Source: Microbacterium sp. CFH 31415 (GTDB taxonomy: Bacteria; Actinomycetota; Actinomycetes; Actinomycetales; Microbacteriaceae). From it: DNA of 64,000 bases. The stretch spans positions 186,001 through 250,000 of the forward strand of contig NZ_JAKYXC010000003.1 in NCBI RefSeq assembly GCF_022538185.1, in the 5' to 3' direction. This document shows positions 26,373 to 35,871 of the stretch, one piece after another; position 1 is the first letter of the stretch; every line of letters starts with the position of its first letter. The notes under the pieces are model-generated. The model did not search any database, was not told the origin of the DNA, and saw only the letters and a list, made by a program, of their open reading frames with translations. Position numbers and translations under genes: made by a program.

Positions 26373-27905
26373 GTGACGGTTCAGCTCTACGACAGCAAAG
26401 CTCAGGCTCTGCGCGACTTCGTTCCGCTCGACCCCTCGAATGTCACCATCTACGTCTGCGGCCCGACGGTGCAGTCCGGCCCGCACATCGGTCACCTCCG
26501 CGGCGCGCTGAGCTTCGACATCCTTCGTCGCTGGCTCGCCCACCGCCACGGTCGCGTGACGTTCGTGCGCAATGTCACCGACATCGACGACAAGGTGCTC
26601 GCTAACGCCTCCGACGGCGAGCCGTGGTGGGCGCTGGCCTACCGCATGGAGCTGGAGTTCACCCGCGCGTACACCGCGATCGGCATCCTTCCCCCCACCT
26701 ACGAGCCGCGTGCGACCGCGTCCATCCCGCAGATGCAGGAGCTGATCGAGCGCCTGATCGAGGCGGGACACGCCTACTCCGCGAAGGAGGGGACGGATGC
26801 CGCAGGCGACGTGTACTTCGATGTCCGGTCGTGGCCGTCCTACGGCGACCTGACCCGCCAGAGCCTCGACGCGATGGAGCCGGCCGCCGACGCCGATCCG
26901 CGCGGCAAGCGCGACCCCCGCGACTTCGCCCTGTGGAAGGGTGCCAAGGCCGACGAGCCGTCCTCGGCGAGGTGGGACTCGCCCTGGGGGCCCGGCCGCC
27001 CCGGCTGGCACATCGAGTGCTCCGCCATGTCGCGCCGCTATCTCGGCCCCGAGTTCGACATCCACGGCGGAGGCCTCGACCTGCGCTTCCCGCATCACGA
27101 GAATGAGCTCGCCCAGTCCACCGCGGCCGGCGACCCGTTCGCCCGGTACTGGGTGCACAACGGCCTGGTGACGGTGAACGGCCAGAAGATGTCGAAGTCG
27201 CTGTTCAACTTCGTGCTCGCCGCCGATGCGCTCGAGGACTTCGACCCGCTGGTCATCCGCTACGCCCTGCTGGCCGCCCACTACCGCTCCAGCCTCGACG
27301 TCTCGCAGCGCGGTTTCGACGAGGCCAGCGCCGCCGTCGATCGCATCCGCACGTTCCTCGAACGGGTGCAGCGCATGCCGAGCCCGTTCGAATGGAGCGC
27401 CGAGCGACCCGAGGGTGTCGAGGCCGACGCCGACGCGGAGCATGCGGAGCCCGAGTCGGGCGGCCCGTGGTCCGACGAGGTGCCCGAGGCGTTCGCGGCG
27501 GCGATGGACGACGACCTCGGCGTTCCGCAGGCGCTCGCGGTCGTGCACGAGGCGGTCCGCGCGGGCAACTCCGCTCTCGACGCGGGCGACGACGCCGGCG
27601 CATGGGAGTGGGCGCTGCAGGTGAGGAAGATGACCGGCATCCTCGGCGTCGACCCGCTCGACGCGCAGTGGACGTCGACGGATGCCTCGGCCGAGGCATC
27701 CGCTCTCGACGCCCTGGTGCAGACGATGCTGGCCCAGCGCGCCGACGCGCGGGCAGCCAAGGACTGGGCGGCGGCCGACCGCATCCGCGATGCGATCGCG
27801 GCGGCCGGCATCGCCCTCGAAGACGGGCCGGACGGCACGCACTGGAGTCTCGCCGGAGCTGAATCCGGCGCGATGGCGGCCCGCGACAACTCTGACTCGC
27901 GCTAG
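26373..27905 (+). CDS. cysS: Cysteinyl-tRNA synthetase
   Basis: 510 residues. The class I signatures are [10 protein letters not shown] (HIGH, about 36-45) and KMSKS (about 273). The zinc-site residues lie in [15 protein letters not shown] and HHENELAQS. It charges tRNA-Cys. A loop rich in Glu/Asp/Ala (about residues 350-372) is longer than in many relatives. MshC, the mycothiol ligase paralogue, is excluded by the full length and the C-terminal anticodon-binding part. The GTG start follows TAGGCT after 6 bases, another leaderless pattern. rlmB is next, 39 bases away. Confidence 0.95.
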   Translation: MTVQLYDSKAQALRDFVPLDPSNVTIYVCGPTVQSGPHIGHLRGALSFDILRRWLAHRHGRVTFVRNVTDIDDKVLANASDGEPWWALAYRMELEFTRAYTAIGILPPTYEPRATASIPQMQELIERLIEAGHAYSAKEGTDAAGDVYFDVRSWPSYGDLTRQSLDAMEPAADADPRGKRDPRDFALWKGAKADEPSSARWDSPWGPGRPGWHIECSAMSRRYLGPEFDIHGGGLDLRFPHHENELAQSTAAGDPFARYWVHNGLVTVNGQKMSKSLFNFVLAADALEDFDPLVIRYALLAAHYRSSLDVSQRGFDEASAAVDRIRTFLERVQRMPSPFEWSAERPEGVEADADAEHAEPESGGPWSDEVPEAFAAAMDDDLGVPQALAVVHEAVRAGNSALDAGDDAGAWEWALQVRKMTGILGVDPLDAQWTSTDASAEASALDALVQTMLAQRADARAAKDWAAADRIRDAIAAAGIALEDGPDGTHWSLAGAESGAMAARDNSDSR

Positions 27906-27944
27906 CGAGACTGCCGGGCGGAGCCCGGATGGAAAGGAAGACTG

Positions 27945-28934
27945 ATGGCCAAGCCAGGACGCCCCGGCGCCGCAAAGGGCAAGAAGGGCCCCACCAAGGG
28001 CACCGGCGGCAAGAACAAGCGCTCTCTCGAGGGTCGCGGACCGACCCCTAAGGCGGAGGACCGCGCGTGGCATCCCGCCGGCAAGCGCAAGGCCGCCGCT
28101 GAGCGCTACACCGCCGCGGGCGGCAAAGGAAAGCCGGGCGGCTCGGGCCAGAACCGCGCACCCCGTGGGAAGAAGGACGACGACACCGAGACGGTCACCG
28201 GCCGCAACTCGGTGCTCGAGGCGCTGCGGGCGAAGATCCCCGCGACGGCGTTCTATATCGCGCAGCGCGTCGAGATGGACGATCGCGTGAAGGAGATGCT
28301 CTCGATCGCCACGCACCGGGGCATCCCGGTGCTCGAGGTCACGCGGCCCGAGCTCGACCGCATGGCCGGCTTCGACGGCGTGCACCAGGGCGTCGCGCTC
28401 AAGGTGCCGCCGTACGAATACGCCCACCCGCAGGACCTCCTCGAGGAGGTCATCGACGCGGGCCAGACGCCGCTGTTCGTCGCCCTCGACGGCGTCACCG
28501 ACCCCCGCAACCTCGGCGCGATCATCCGCTCGACGGCCGCCTTCGGCGGTCACGGCGTAATCGTGCCGCAGCGGCGCTCGGCGAGTGTGAACTCGGCCGC
28601 CTGGAAGACCAGCGCAGGTGCCGCGGCCCGCATCCCGGTGGCCATCGCCGCCAACCTCACGTCGATGCTCAAGGAGTTCAAGAAGCAGGGCGTGTTCATC
28701 CTCGGCCTCGACGGCGGGGGCGACGTCTCGCTGCCGAGCCTCGAGCTGGCCGACAGACCCGTCGTGATCGTCGTGGGCTCCGAGGGCAAGGGGCTGTCGC
28801 GCCTCGTCACCGAGACCTGCGATCAGATCGTGTCGATCCCGATCTCGGGCGCCACCGAGTCGCTGAACGCCGGGATCGCGGCATCCGTCTCGCTCTACCA
28901 GGTCGCGACCCTGCGCGCGCAGAAGCAGGATTGA
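27945..28934 (+). CDS. rlmB: 23S rRNA 2'-O-ribose methyltransferase of the RlmB/TrmH (SpoU) family
   Basis: 329 residues from ATG 27945 behind GGAAAGGAAG. The first 80 or so residues are a Lys/Gly-rich disordered region. A substrate-binding domain follows (TVTGRNSVLEALR, about residue 85), then the SPOUT knot with motifs LDGVTDPRNLGAIIRSTAAF, VVGSEGKGLSRL and PISGATESLNAGIAASVSLY. RlmB methylates G2251 (E. coli numbering) of 23S rRNA. The basic extension is common in actinobacterial members. It follows cysS as in M. tuberculosis. Confidence 0.92.
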   Translation: MAKPGRPGAAKGKKGPTKGTGGKNKRSLEGRGPTPKAEDRAWHPAGKRKAAAERYTAAGGKGKPGGSGQNRAPRGKKDDDTETVTGRNSVLEALRAKIPATAFYIAQRVEMDDRVKEMLSIATHRGIPVLEVTRPELDRMAGFDGVHQGVALKVPPYEYAHPQDLLEEVIDAGQTPLFVALDGVTDPRNLGAIIRSTAAFGGHGVIVPQRRSASVNSAAWKTSAGAAARIPVAIAANLTSMLKEFKKQGVFILGLDGGGDVSLPSLELADRPVVIVVGSEGKGLSRLVTETCDQIVSIPISGATESLNAGIAASVSLYQVATLRAQKQD

Positions 28935-28943
28935 GCGGATGCC

Positions 28944-28979
28944 GCGGCCCGGCGCATTCCTGGGAATGAACCCGGCCGC
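28944..28979 (+). terminator. Possible terminator after rlmB
   Basis: GCGGCC (28944-28949) and GGCCGC (28974-28979) flank an inner perfect hairpin CATTCC-TG-GGAATG. It lies 10 bases after the rlmB stop. The stem is interrupted, so termination is uncertain. Confidence 0.4.
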
Positions 28980-29038
28980 ACCCCGCTTGTGATCCGAGAG
29001 CCGGCCGTCGCCGGCACCCACACGTCGAAAGGCAGGAC

Positions 29039-29680
29039 ATGGCACGCATCGCCGTCATCGGAGGCTCGGGATACGCCGGCCGTCACATCGTCGCCGAGGC
29101 CGTGAGCCGCGGTCACACCGTGCTGTCGATCGCGCGGCGCATCCCGAGCGAGCGGCATGAGGGCGCCCTGTACATCGAGGGCTCGCTCACCGATGTGCCC
29201 GACCTGCTGGCGCAGCTCGAGGGCGTCGACGTGGTCGTGTCGGCCGTGGCCGCGCGCGGCGAGATGGAGGGCCTCGTCCGCCCCAACGTCGCCGCGCTGG
29301 TCTCGCTGCTTCCGGACGACGTGCGCGTCGGCGTGATCGGCGGCGCGGGCGGCAGCCTCGTCACCGAGGGCGGCGAGCGGGTCGTCGATCTGCCGTCGTT
29401 CACCGAGGACTACAAGGCCGAGGCGCTCGAGGCGATCGGGATCCTGGAGGACCTGAAGGCCGGACCCGAGTCGCGCGACTGGTTCTACGTGCACCCAGCC
29501 GGTGGGTTCGGCGCCTGGAACCCGGGCGAGCGCACCGGCGCGTACCGCACCGGCGGCGACGTCATCGTCACCGACGCCGAGGGTGAGTCGTTCATCTCGG
29601 GCGCCGACCTGGCCGTCGCCGTCGTCGACGAGATCGAGCACCCGCAGCACCCGCGCAAGCGCTTCACCGTGGGCTACTGA
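29039..29680 (+). CDS. NAD(P)-binding Rossmann-fold protein (NmrA/SDR-like)
   Basis: 213 residues from ATG 29039 with GGCAGGAC upstream. The dinucleotide loop is IGGSGYAGRHIVAEA near residue 7; later segments (VDVVVSAVAA, VGVIGGAGGSLV) follow the atypical short-chain-dehydrogenase pattern. A catalytic YxxxK is not obvious: DYKAE occurs, but the spacing is not classical. So it may be a reductase or a redox-sensing relative. It stands alone between rlmB and DUF4032. Confidence 0.8.
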   Translation: MARIAVIGGSGYAGRHIVAEAVSRGHTVLSIARRIPSERHEGALYIEGSLTDVPDLLAQLEGVDVVVSAVAARGEMEGLVRPNVAALVSLLPDDVRVGVIGGAGGSLVTEGGERVVDLPSFTEDYKAEALEAIGILEDLKAGPESRDWFYVHPAGGFGAWNPGERTGAYRTGGDVIVTDAEGESFISGADLAVAVVDEIEHPQHPRKRFTVGY

Positions 29681-29859
29681 CGCCTCGCCCGGTCAATGCG
29701 TCGGGAGATCTGGGCGTCTCACACCCGCTAGGGCACGCGCGGGCGGCGTTTCTCCCGGCCGTTTGACGGGCTCCGGTCGTGTGAGCCAGCGAAGCGACGC
29801 GAGCCTGCCGACGGGCCCATCCTGATGCAGGAGCGGCGCGCGACTTGCGCCGGCTCGTG

Positions 29860-31170
29860 TCAGACGAGGTCGCGCCAGTCGATGTCGTCGTCCTCATCGT
29901 CGTCGACGACCGGCATGCTCGAGGTGACGACCGAGAGCGACACGGTCTCGGTCGGCGGCCCCATGAGGGTCGCCTCGTCGCGGCGGTGGCGCAGCACCTC
30001 GTCGATGTAGCTCGTGAGCACCTCGGCGAGGGGGACCGAGCGGCCCCGCGCCTGCGACATGTACCAGCGGTGCTCGAGCACCTGGTGGAACACCTCGGCG
30101 GGCTCGAGCTTGGCCCGCAGGTCCCAGGGGATCGCCTTCACGACAGGCTCGAAGACGCGGGTGAGCCACTCGTGCGCGACCATCTCCTCGTCGTCGCCGA
30201 GGCGCGAGATGCGCACGCGGAACTCGTCGAGGTCGTTCAGCAGGCGGCGCGCCTGGTTCTCCTCGACGTCGAGGCCGGTGAGTCGGATGAGCCGGCGCGT
30301 GTGGTGCCCGGCGTCGACCACCTTCGGCTGGATCGACACGCGCGTTCCGTCTGCCGTCGTCTGGATCGACATCTCGCCGATGTCGAAGCCGAGGTCGTTG
30401 AGGCGCTGCACCCGCTCGGTGAGCCGCCACGACTCGTCGACGCCGAACGACTCCTTGTCGTGCAGGGCCGCCCAGAGCGAGTGGTACGACGAGACGATGC
30501 CGTCGGCGATCGCGATCGCGTCGACACCGCCCTCGAGGCGGCCGCCCGCCTCGAGATCCATGATCTCGCCGGCGATGTTGGTGCGGGCGACGTCGAGGTC
30601 ATGCGCGCGCTGCCCGGGCGTCAGCCCCGTCTCGTGCAGCTCGCCGGTCTCGGCGTCGACGAGGTAGGCCGCGAAGGCGCCTGCGTCGCGGCGGAAGAGC
30701 GTGTTCGACAGCGAGACGTCACCCCAGAAGAACCCGACGTTGTGCAGTCGCACGAGCAGGGCGGCGAGGGCGTCGACGAGGCGGGTGGCTGTGTCGGGGC
30801 GCAGCACCTGCGTGAACAGCGCGCGGTAGGGGAGTGAGAACTTCAGGTGGGCGGTCACCAGCGCCGCGGGGAGGGGCTTGCCCGCGGCATCCGTCCTCCC
30901 TGCGATCACCGCGATGCGCTGCACGCACGGCACGTCGAGGCGGTCGAGATTGCCGAGCATGTCGTACTCGCGCCGGGCCATCTGCTCGGTCGTCTCCTTG
31001 ATGGCGACGACGCGCCCCGACAGGTTGGCGAAGCGGACGAGGTGCCGCGAGATGCCCTTCGGCAGGTAGACGATGCTGCTCGACGGCCAGTCCGCGAGTG
31101 TGGTCGACCACGGCAGCGTGAGCAGCCCCGGGTCGACGCTGCTGGCCGTGATGCTCAACGACTCCGGCAC
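29860..31170 (-). CDS. DUF4032 protein with kinase-like N-terminal half
   Basis: 436 residues from GTG 31170; AGGAGGG lies five bases upstream. The N-terminal half resembles lipopolysaccharide-kinase/protein-kinase folds (VAIKETTEQMARREYDML with the lysine and glutamate pair, LVRLHNVGFFWGDVSLSN as a catalytic-loop-like motif, YLVDAETGE as a DFG-like motif). The C-terminal half is the DUF4032 region. It ends in a cluster of acidic residues. The family is common in actinobacteria with no known function. The 179 bases downstream (29681-29859) show nothing I can name. Confidence 0.8.
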   Translation of the reverse strand: MPESLSITASSVDPGLLTLPWSTTLADWPSSSIVYLPKGISRHLVRFANLSGRVVAIKETTEQMARREYDMLGNLDRLDVPCVQRIAVIAGRTDAAGKPLPAALVTAHLKFSLPYRALFTQVLRPDTATRLVDALAALLVRLHNVGFFWGDVSLSNTLFRRDAGAFAAYLVDAETGELHETGLTPGQRAHDLDVARTNIAGEIMDLEAGGRLEGGVDAIAIADGIVSSYHSLWAALHDKESFGVDESWRLTERVQRLNDLGFDIGEMSIQTTADGTRVSIQPKVVDAGHHTRRLIRLTGLDVEENQARRLLNDLDEFRVRISRLGDDEEMVAHEWLTRVFEPVVKAIPWDLRAKLEPAEVFHQVLEHRWYMSQARGRSVPLAEVLTSYIDEVLRHRRDEATLMGPPTETVSLSVVTSSMPVVDDDEDDDIDWRDLV

Positions 31171-31192
31171 GATCACCCTCCTGGAAATGCGC

Positions 31193-31227
31193 AACGGCGC
31201 GGGGGGAATTCTCCCACCCGCGCCGTT
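31193..31227 (-). terminator. Hairpin terminator after the ABC ATPase gene
   Basis: AACGGCGCGGG (31193-31203) and CCCGCGCCGTT (31217-31227) form a perfect 11-bp stem, extended inside by GGGA/TCCC. It follows the ATPase stop on the minus strand and stands just upstream of the DUF4032 Shine-Dalgarno, so it can separate or attenuate read-through into DUF4032. Confidence 0.8.
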
Positions 31228-31242
31228 ACGACCGGTAATCGG

Positions 31243-32346
<1,104 letters not shown>

Positions 32347-32362
32347 GTTCTCTTCTCCTTCA

Positions 32363-32380
32363 CCGGCAGGTACGTGCCGG
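32363..32380. promoter_or_regulatory. Near-perfect 18-bp palindrome upstream of the ABC ATPase gene
   Basis: CCGGCA (32363-32368) and TGCCGG (32375-32380) with GTAC-type centre; 16 of 18 positions are symmetric. It is 16 bases upstream of the ATPase start, in its probable 5' leader. It could be an operator or a leader hairpin. The rest of 32347-32570 has only a short GCCC/GGGC hairpin. Confidence 0.35.
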
Positions 32381-32570
32381 ACGATCCGTAGTGAGGAATG
32401 AGCGGGGGCTTGGCCCGCACGCCCTTCTTCGGGCGCAAGGACAAGTATGACACGGCGCGCGTGGAGCCTCCGTCTGGGCATTTCACAGGGTGGCTGGCTA
32501 GCATCGTGAGCGGCCGTTCCCCCGGATGGTCACGCCCATCCCGGCACCCGCAACCGTCCCGAGAGGTTCC

Positions 32571-33518
32571 ATGTCGAGCGACGAGTCATCGAACGCCGCT
32601 GCCCCCAGCGAGCGGCGTGACGCCGTGCGAGAGAAGGCGCAGCAGGTACAGGCGCGCCAGTCGCGCGCTCGCCTGATCCGCGTCGCCACGGTCTCGGCCG
32701 TCGCGATCGCCGTGGTCGCCGTCGCCGCCATCGTCGTCACGTGGGCCGTCTCGTCGGCCGCGTCGAAGCCCATGCTCAGCCCGCAGAACGTCAGCAACGG
32801 CGGCTTCGTCGTCACCGGCGTCACGGGTGCCGGCCTCACGACCGACGACCAGAACAAGGCCGGCACGATCGAGGGCACCGCGACGCCCACGCCGACGCCC
32901 ACGGCCACCCCGACTCCCACGCCGACCCCGACCGAGCGGCCCGCCGCCGACATCCGCGTGTACGTCGACTATCTGTCCTCCGGCTCGCGCGACTTCCAGC
33001 TGGCCAACGTGCAGCAGCTGTCGAAGTGGGTCAGCGAAGACGCCGCGACGCTCACCTACTACCCGGTGGCGATGCTCACGTCGAAGTCGAACGGCACCAA
33101 GTACTCGCTGCGTGCCGCGGGAGCGGCGGCCTGCGTCGCCACGCATTCGCCGGACTACTTCTTCGCGTTCAACAACACCCTCCTCACGCAGCAGCCCGAG
33201 GTCGATTCCGACGGCTATACCGACAGCGAGCTCGCCGCCATGGCGATCGCGTCGGGTGCCGACGGCGCCAAGGTCGTCCGCGCGTGCATCGAGGATCAGG
33301 ACTTCACGTCGTGGGCGAAGACCGCGACCGAGCGTGCGCTCGGCGGCCTTCCCGGCACCGACGGCCTGGCGCTGACGGGCACGCCCATGGTGCTCGTGAA
33401 CGGGATGCCGTACGTCGGCGCCCTGAACGACCCCAAGGAGTTCGCGCAGTTCGTCCTCACCGTCGCGAGCGATGCGGCCGAAGAGACGCCGACTCCGACG
33501 CCCACGCCGACCCCGTGA
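32571..33518 (+). CDS. Membrane-anchored DsbA-like protein lacking the CXXC motif
   Basis: 315 residues from ATG 32571. A basic cytoplasmic N-terminus (1-37), one membrane helix (about 38-60), a Thr-Pro repeat linker (about 104-121), then a thioredoxin-fold domain. The strand that normally leads into the catalytic CXXC reads VDYLSSGSRDF, so both cysteines are replaced by serines (about 136 and 139). The cis-proline motif (TGTPMVLVNG) is kept. It ends in another TPTP tail. A catalytically dead thiol protein, perhaps a chaperone or binding protein, is inferred. It is divergent from the ABC ATPase. Confidence 0.85.
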   Translation: MSSDESSNAAAPSERRDAVREKAQQVQARQSRARLIRVATVSAVAIAVVAVAAIVVTWAVSSAASKPMLSPQNVSNGGFVVTGVTGAGLTTDDQNKAGTIEGTATPTPTPTATPTPTPTPTERPAADIRVYVDYLSSGSRDFQLANVQQLSKWVSEDAATLTYYPVAMLTSKSNGTKYSLRAAGAAACVATHSPDYFFAFNNTLLTQQPEVDSDGYTDSELAAMAIASGADGAKVVRACIEDQDFTSWAKTATERALGGLPGTDGLALTGTPMVLVNGMPYVGALNDPKEFAQFVLTVASDAAEETPTPTPTPTP

Positions 33519-33548
33519 TCCCGCGCGGCGGGCACGGTGCGCCGTCGG

Positions 33549-33554
33549 TAGACT
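33549..33554 (+). promoter_or_regulatory. -10 element of tRNA-Thr
   Basis: TAGACT at about 33549-33554, with the mature tRNA 5' end at 33565, 10 bases further on. Confidence 0.45.
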
Positions 33555-33564
33555 GAGGGGCACT

Positions 33565-33637
33565 GCCGGCTTGGCGCAATTGGTAGCGCACCTAACTTGT
33601 AATTAGGGGGTTACGGGTTCAAGTCCCGTAGCCGGCT
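33565..33637 (+). tRNA. tRNA-Thr (anticodon TGT)
   Basis: A 73-base cloverleaf: acceptor stem GCCGGCT pairs with AGCCGGC, D arm GGCGCAATTGGTAGCGC, anticodon stem CCTAA/TTAGG enclosing CTTGTAA with anticodon TGT, and T arm ACGGG-TTCAAGT-CCCGT. The CCA end is not encoded. The next coding start follows only two bases later. Confidence 0.95.
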
Positions 33638-33639
33638 CG

Positions 33640-34599
33640 ATGTCCTCCGCTTCCTCGTCGCGGGCGCGCATACCCGCTTTGCTCGCGCTCGCGATCGCCG
33701 CGGCCATCGGCATGATGACCGCCGTGCAGGCCCGGGTGAACGGTCAGCTCGGCGTCCGCCTGGACGACGGCTTCGTCGCCGCAGCGATCTCGTTCGGCTC
33801 CGGACTGGTGATCGTGGTCGTGCTCTCCGTGCTGCTGCCCTCGGGCCGCGCGGGCGTCCGCCGCCTCGCATCCGGCGTGCGCGGACGGACGATTCCGTGG
33901 TGGATGCTGGCAGGCGGCGCCGCCGGAGCTCTCACGGTCGCGACGCAGGGCCTGGCCGTCGGTCTCATCGGCGTCTCGCTCTTCACGGTCGGCGTCGTCG
34001 CCGGGCAGACGGTGAGCGGGCTGCTCCTCGACCGGGTCGGATTCGGGCCCGCCGGCGTGGTCGCGGTCACGGTGCCGCGCCTTCTGGGCGGCGTGCTCGC
34101 GCTCGCCGCGGTCGCCCTCGCCCTCGTGGGCGACGGACTCGCCGGCGTGCCGGTGTGGATGCTGGTGCTCCCGTTCCTCGCCGGCATCGCGATCGCGTGG
34201 CAGCAGGCGACGAACGGCCGGCTGCGCCAGCGAGTCGGAACGCCGCTCACGGCCACCCTCGTGAACTTCACCGGCGGAACGATGATCCTTGGCGTCGCCG
34301 CTGCCGTGCACGTCGCTCTGGTCGGCGCGCCGCAGCCATTTCCCACCGACGCATGGCTCTACATCGGCGGCGCGCTCGGCGTCGTCTACATCTTCATGTC
34401 GGCCGCGATCGTGCAGTACACCGGCGTGCTGCTGCTCGGGCTGGGCGCCGTCGTCGGTCAGCTTGTGACGTCGTTCGTGCTCGACATGGCTTGGCCGGCG
34501 CCGGCGAGCCCGGGCCCTGCGCAGCAGCTCGCGATGGTCGTCGTCGCGCTGGCTTCCGTCGTCGTCGCGGCCGTGCCGTGGCGCCGCCGGCGACGCTGA
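33640..34599 (+). CDS. DMT-family transporter (YdcZ/DUF606-like duplication)
   Basis: 319 residues with about ten hydrophobic helices in two similar halves; motifs VQARVNGQLG near residue 30 and WQQATNGRLRQRVGTPLTATLVNF near 190 are the paired DUF606 signatures. Substrates are unknown. The ATG at 33640 is two bases after the tRNA-Thr gene, so the mRNA 5' end must be made by tRNA 3' processing or by a promoter inside the tRNA. No Shine-Dalgarno is available except tRNA sequence. A hairpin terminator follows at 34712. Confidence 0.85.
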   Translation: MSSASSSRARIPALLALAIAAAIGMMTAVQARVNGQLGVRLDDGFVAAAISFGSGLVIVVVLSVLLPSGRAGVRRLASGVRGRTIPWWMLAGGAAGALTVATQGLAVGLIGVSLFTVGVVAGQTVSGLLLDRVGFGPAGVVAVTVPRLLGGVLALAAVALALVGDGLAGVPVWMLVLPFLAGIAIAWQQATNGRLRQRVGTPLTATLVNFTGGTMILGVAAAVHVALVGAPQPFPTDAWLYIGGALGVVYIFMSAAIVQYTGVLLLGLGAVVGQLVTSFVLDMAWPAPASPGPAQQLAMVVVALASVVVAAVPWRRRRR

Positions 34600-34605
34600 C
34601 CCGCA

Positions 34606-34708
34606 CGTCGATCACCGAGACGCCACCTCGATCACCGAGCTGACCCGCACGATCACCGACACCGCACCTCGATCACCGAGACGCCACCTCGATCACCGAG
34701 ACGGCACC
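34606..34708. repeat. Degenerate 20-21-bp tandem repeat downstream of the DMT gene
   Basis: Five units related to CTCGATCACCGAGACGCCAC start near 34606, 34628, 34649, 34669 and 34689. The core CACCGAGAC also forms the left arm of the hairpin that follows at 34712-34748, so the array looks like amplification of a terminator arm. Confidence 0.75.
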
Positions 34709-34711
34709 CGC

Positions 34712-34748
34712 GCACCGAGACTGCGCCTACGAGCCGCAGTCTCGGTGC
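34712..34748. terminator. Perfect hairpin between DMT and nitroreductase genes
   Basis: GCACCGAGACTGCG (34712-34725) and CGCAGTCTCGGTGC (34735-34748) form a perfect 14-bp stem with a 9-base loop. It lies between convergent genes and can act on both strands. A further CAGTCTCGCG remnant follows at about 34756. Confidence 0.9.
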
Positions 34749-34801
34749 ACCGGTGCAGTCTCGCGTGAGGGGGCGACGGGTGCCGACCGACGCGCGCCGC
34801 G

Positions 34802-35365
34802 TCAGTCCTTCTTCGACGTCGGCATGCGCGAGACGAGCTTGCGTGCCTCGACGGCCTTGCGGCGCCCGAGGCGCTCGCGAGGCGGCTTGCCGCCGACGTA
34901 GAGCCACCCGAGCAGCTGCTCGTTCTTGTCGAGTCCGTGCGCCTTGGCCACCGCCTTCGCGCGCGTGTAGCCGCCGGTGCGCCAGATGACGCCCCAGCCG
35001 GCCTCGTCGAGCAGGAGGCTCAGCACATGGGCGACGCCCGAGGCCACGGTCTCCTGCTCCCAGCGCGGCACCTTGTCGCTCTTCTTGTAGCTCGCGACGA
35101 CGGCGATGAGCAGCGGCGCGCGCAGCGGCTTTGTGGAGGGACTCTTGTCGCCCTGGGCCTTGGCGATCGCGCGCCCGAGCCGCTCGCGGTCGGAACCGCG
35201 CAGCTCGATCAGCCGCCAGGGCTGCAGCGATGAGTGGTCGGCGACCCGACCCGCCGCCGCGACGAGCGTGAGCAGCTCGCCGTGCGTCGGAGCCTCGTCG
35301 GTGACCTTCGACCAGGACCGCCGGGCACGCACCGCCTCGAGCGCGGAGCCCGATGGCATGCTCAC
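34802..35365 (-). CDS. Nitroreductase-family protein
   Basis: 187 residues from GTG 35365, which overlaps the msrB stop by four bases (GTGA); ATG 35359 is an alternative. FMN-site motifs are ARRSWSK near residue 12, DHSSLQPWRLIEL (the phosphate/flavin loop) and WGVIWRTGG near 124. The protein is short for the family (about 190-220). Members reduce nitro-compounds or quinones, or act in flavin chemistry; the substrate is unknown. Translational coupling to msrB suggests a shared redox-stress role. Confidence 0.85.
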   Translation of the reverse strand: MSMPSGSALEAVRARRSWSKVTDEAPTHGELLTLVAAAGRVADHSSLQPWRLIELRGSDRERLGRAIAKAQGDKSPSTKPLRAPLLIAVVASYKKSDKVPRWEQETVASGVAHVLSLLLDEAGWGVIWRTGGYTRAKAVAKAHGLDKNEQLLGWLYVGGKPPRERLGRRKAVEARKLVSRMPTSKKD

Positions 35366-35772
35366 TCGGCGGATCCCTCCGGTGTGAAGGCGAGCGAGAT
35401 CGAGTTCATGCAGTACCGGTCGCCGGTCGGGGTGCCGAACCCGTCGGGGAAGACATGCCCCAGGTGCGACCCGCACGCCGCGCAGCGCACCTCGGTGCGC
35501 ACCATGCCGTGGCTGGTGTCCTCGATGAGCTCGACCGCCTCAGGACGGATCGACTCGTAGAAGCTCGGCCAGCCGCAGTGCGAGTCGAACTTCGTGCCGC
35601 TCTGGAACAGCTCCGCGCCGCAGGCTGCGCACGCGTACAGGCCGGCGCGGCTCTCGTCGAGCAGCTCTCCGGTCCACGCCCGCTCAGTGCCCGCCTCGCG
35701 GAGCACGGCGTATTGCTGCGGAGAGAGCTCCTCGCGCCACTGGTCGTCGCTCTTGTCGACGGTGTAGGTCAT
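35362..35772 (-). CDS. msrB: Peptide-methionine (R)-S-oxide reductase
   Basis: 136 residues. Two zinc-binding CAACG knuckles (near residues 48 and 97), GWPSFYESI, and the catalytic cysteine in RYCMNSISL are all present, as is the substrate histidine in GHVFPDG. It repairs methionine-R-sulfoxide in proteins in the cytoplasm. The ATG at 35772 is preceded by GGAGGAGT. The downstream nitroreductase overlaps it. Confidence 0.96.
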   Translation of the reverse strand: MTYTVDKSDDQWREELSPQQYAVLREAGTERAWTGELLDESRAGLYACAACGAELFQSGTKFDSHCGWPSFYESIRPEAVELIEDTSHGMVRTEVRCAACGSHLGHVFPDGFGTPTGDRYCMNSISLAFTPEGSAE

Positions 35773-35871
35773 GACTCCTCCGGGCTTCGTACATGTGGAA
35801 CCCATCCATTCAACCCCAGTCTCGGCGCGACGGCTCCGTGCTTCCTGCGAGCGGACGGTGAGAATGGGGGA

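Noticed and set aside
25398..29045. A 3.6-kb open frame on the minus strand across cysS and rlmB
   Set aside because: The part beyond 26330 is antisense to cysS and rlmB and has no motifs. Only the EamA transporter at its end is real.
29681..29859. Possible small gene or RNA between the Rossmann-fold and DUF4032 genes
   Set aside because: No start with a ribosome site, no stable hairpin and no recognisable motif; reported as empty.
33565..34599. tRNA-Thr as an integration site of a mobile element
   Set aside because: No integrase, no repeated tRNA 3' end downstream, and ordinary composition on both sides.
34606..34708. Could the 20-bp repeats be a CRISPR or an iteron origin
   Set aside because: There are no spacers, no replication gene nearby, and the repeat core is explained by the adjacent terminator arm.
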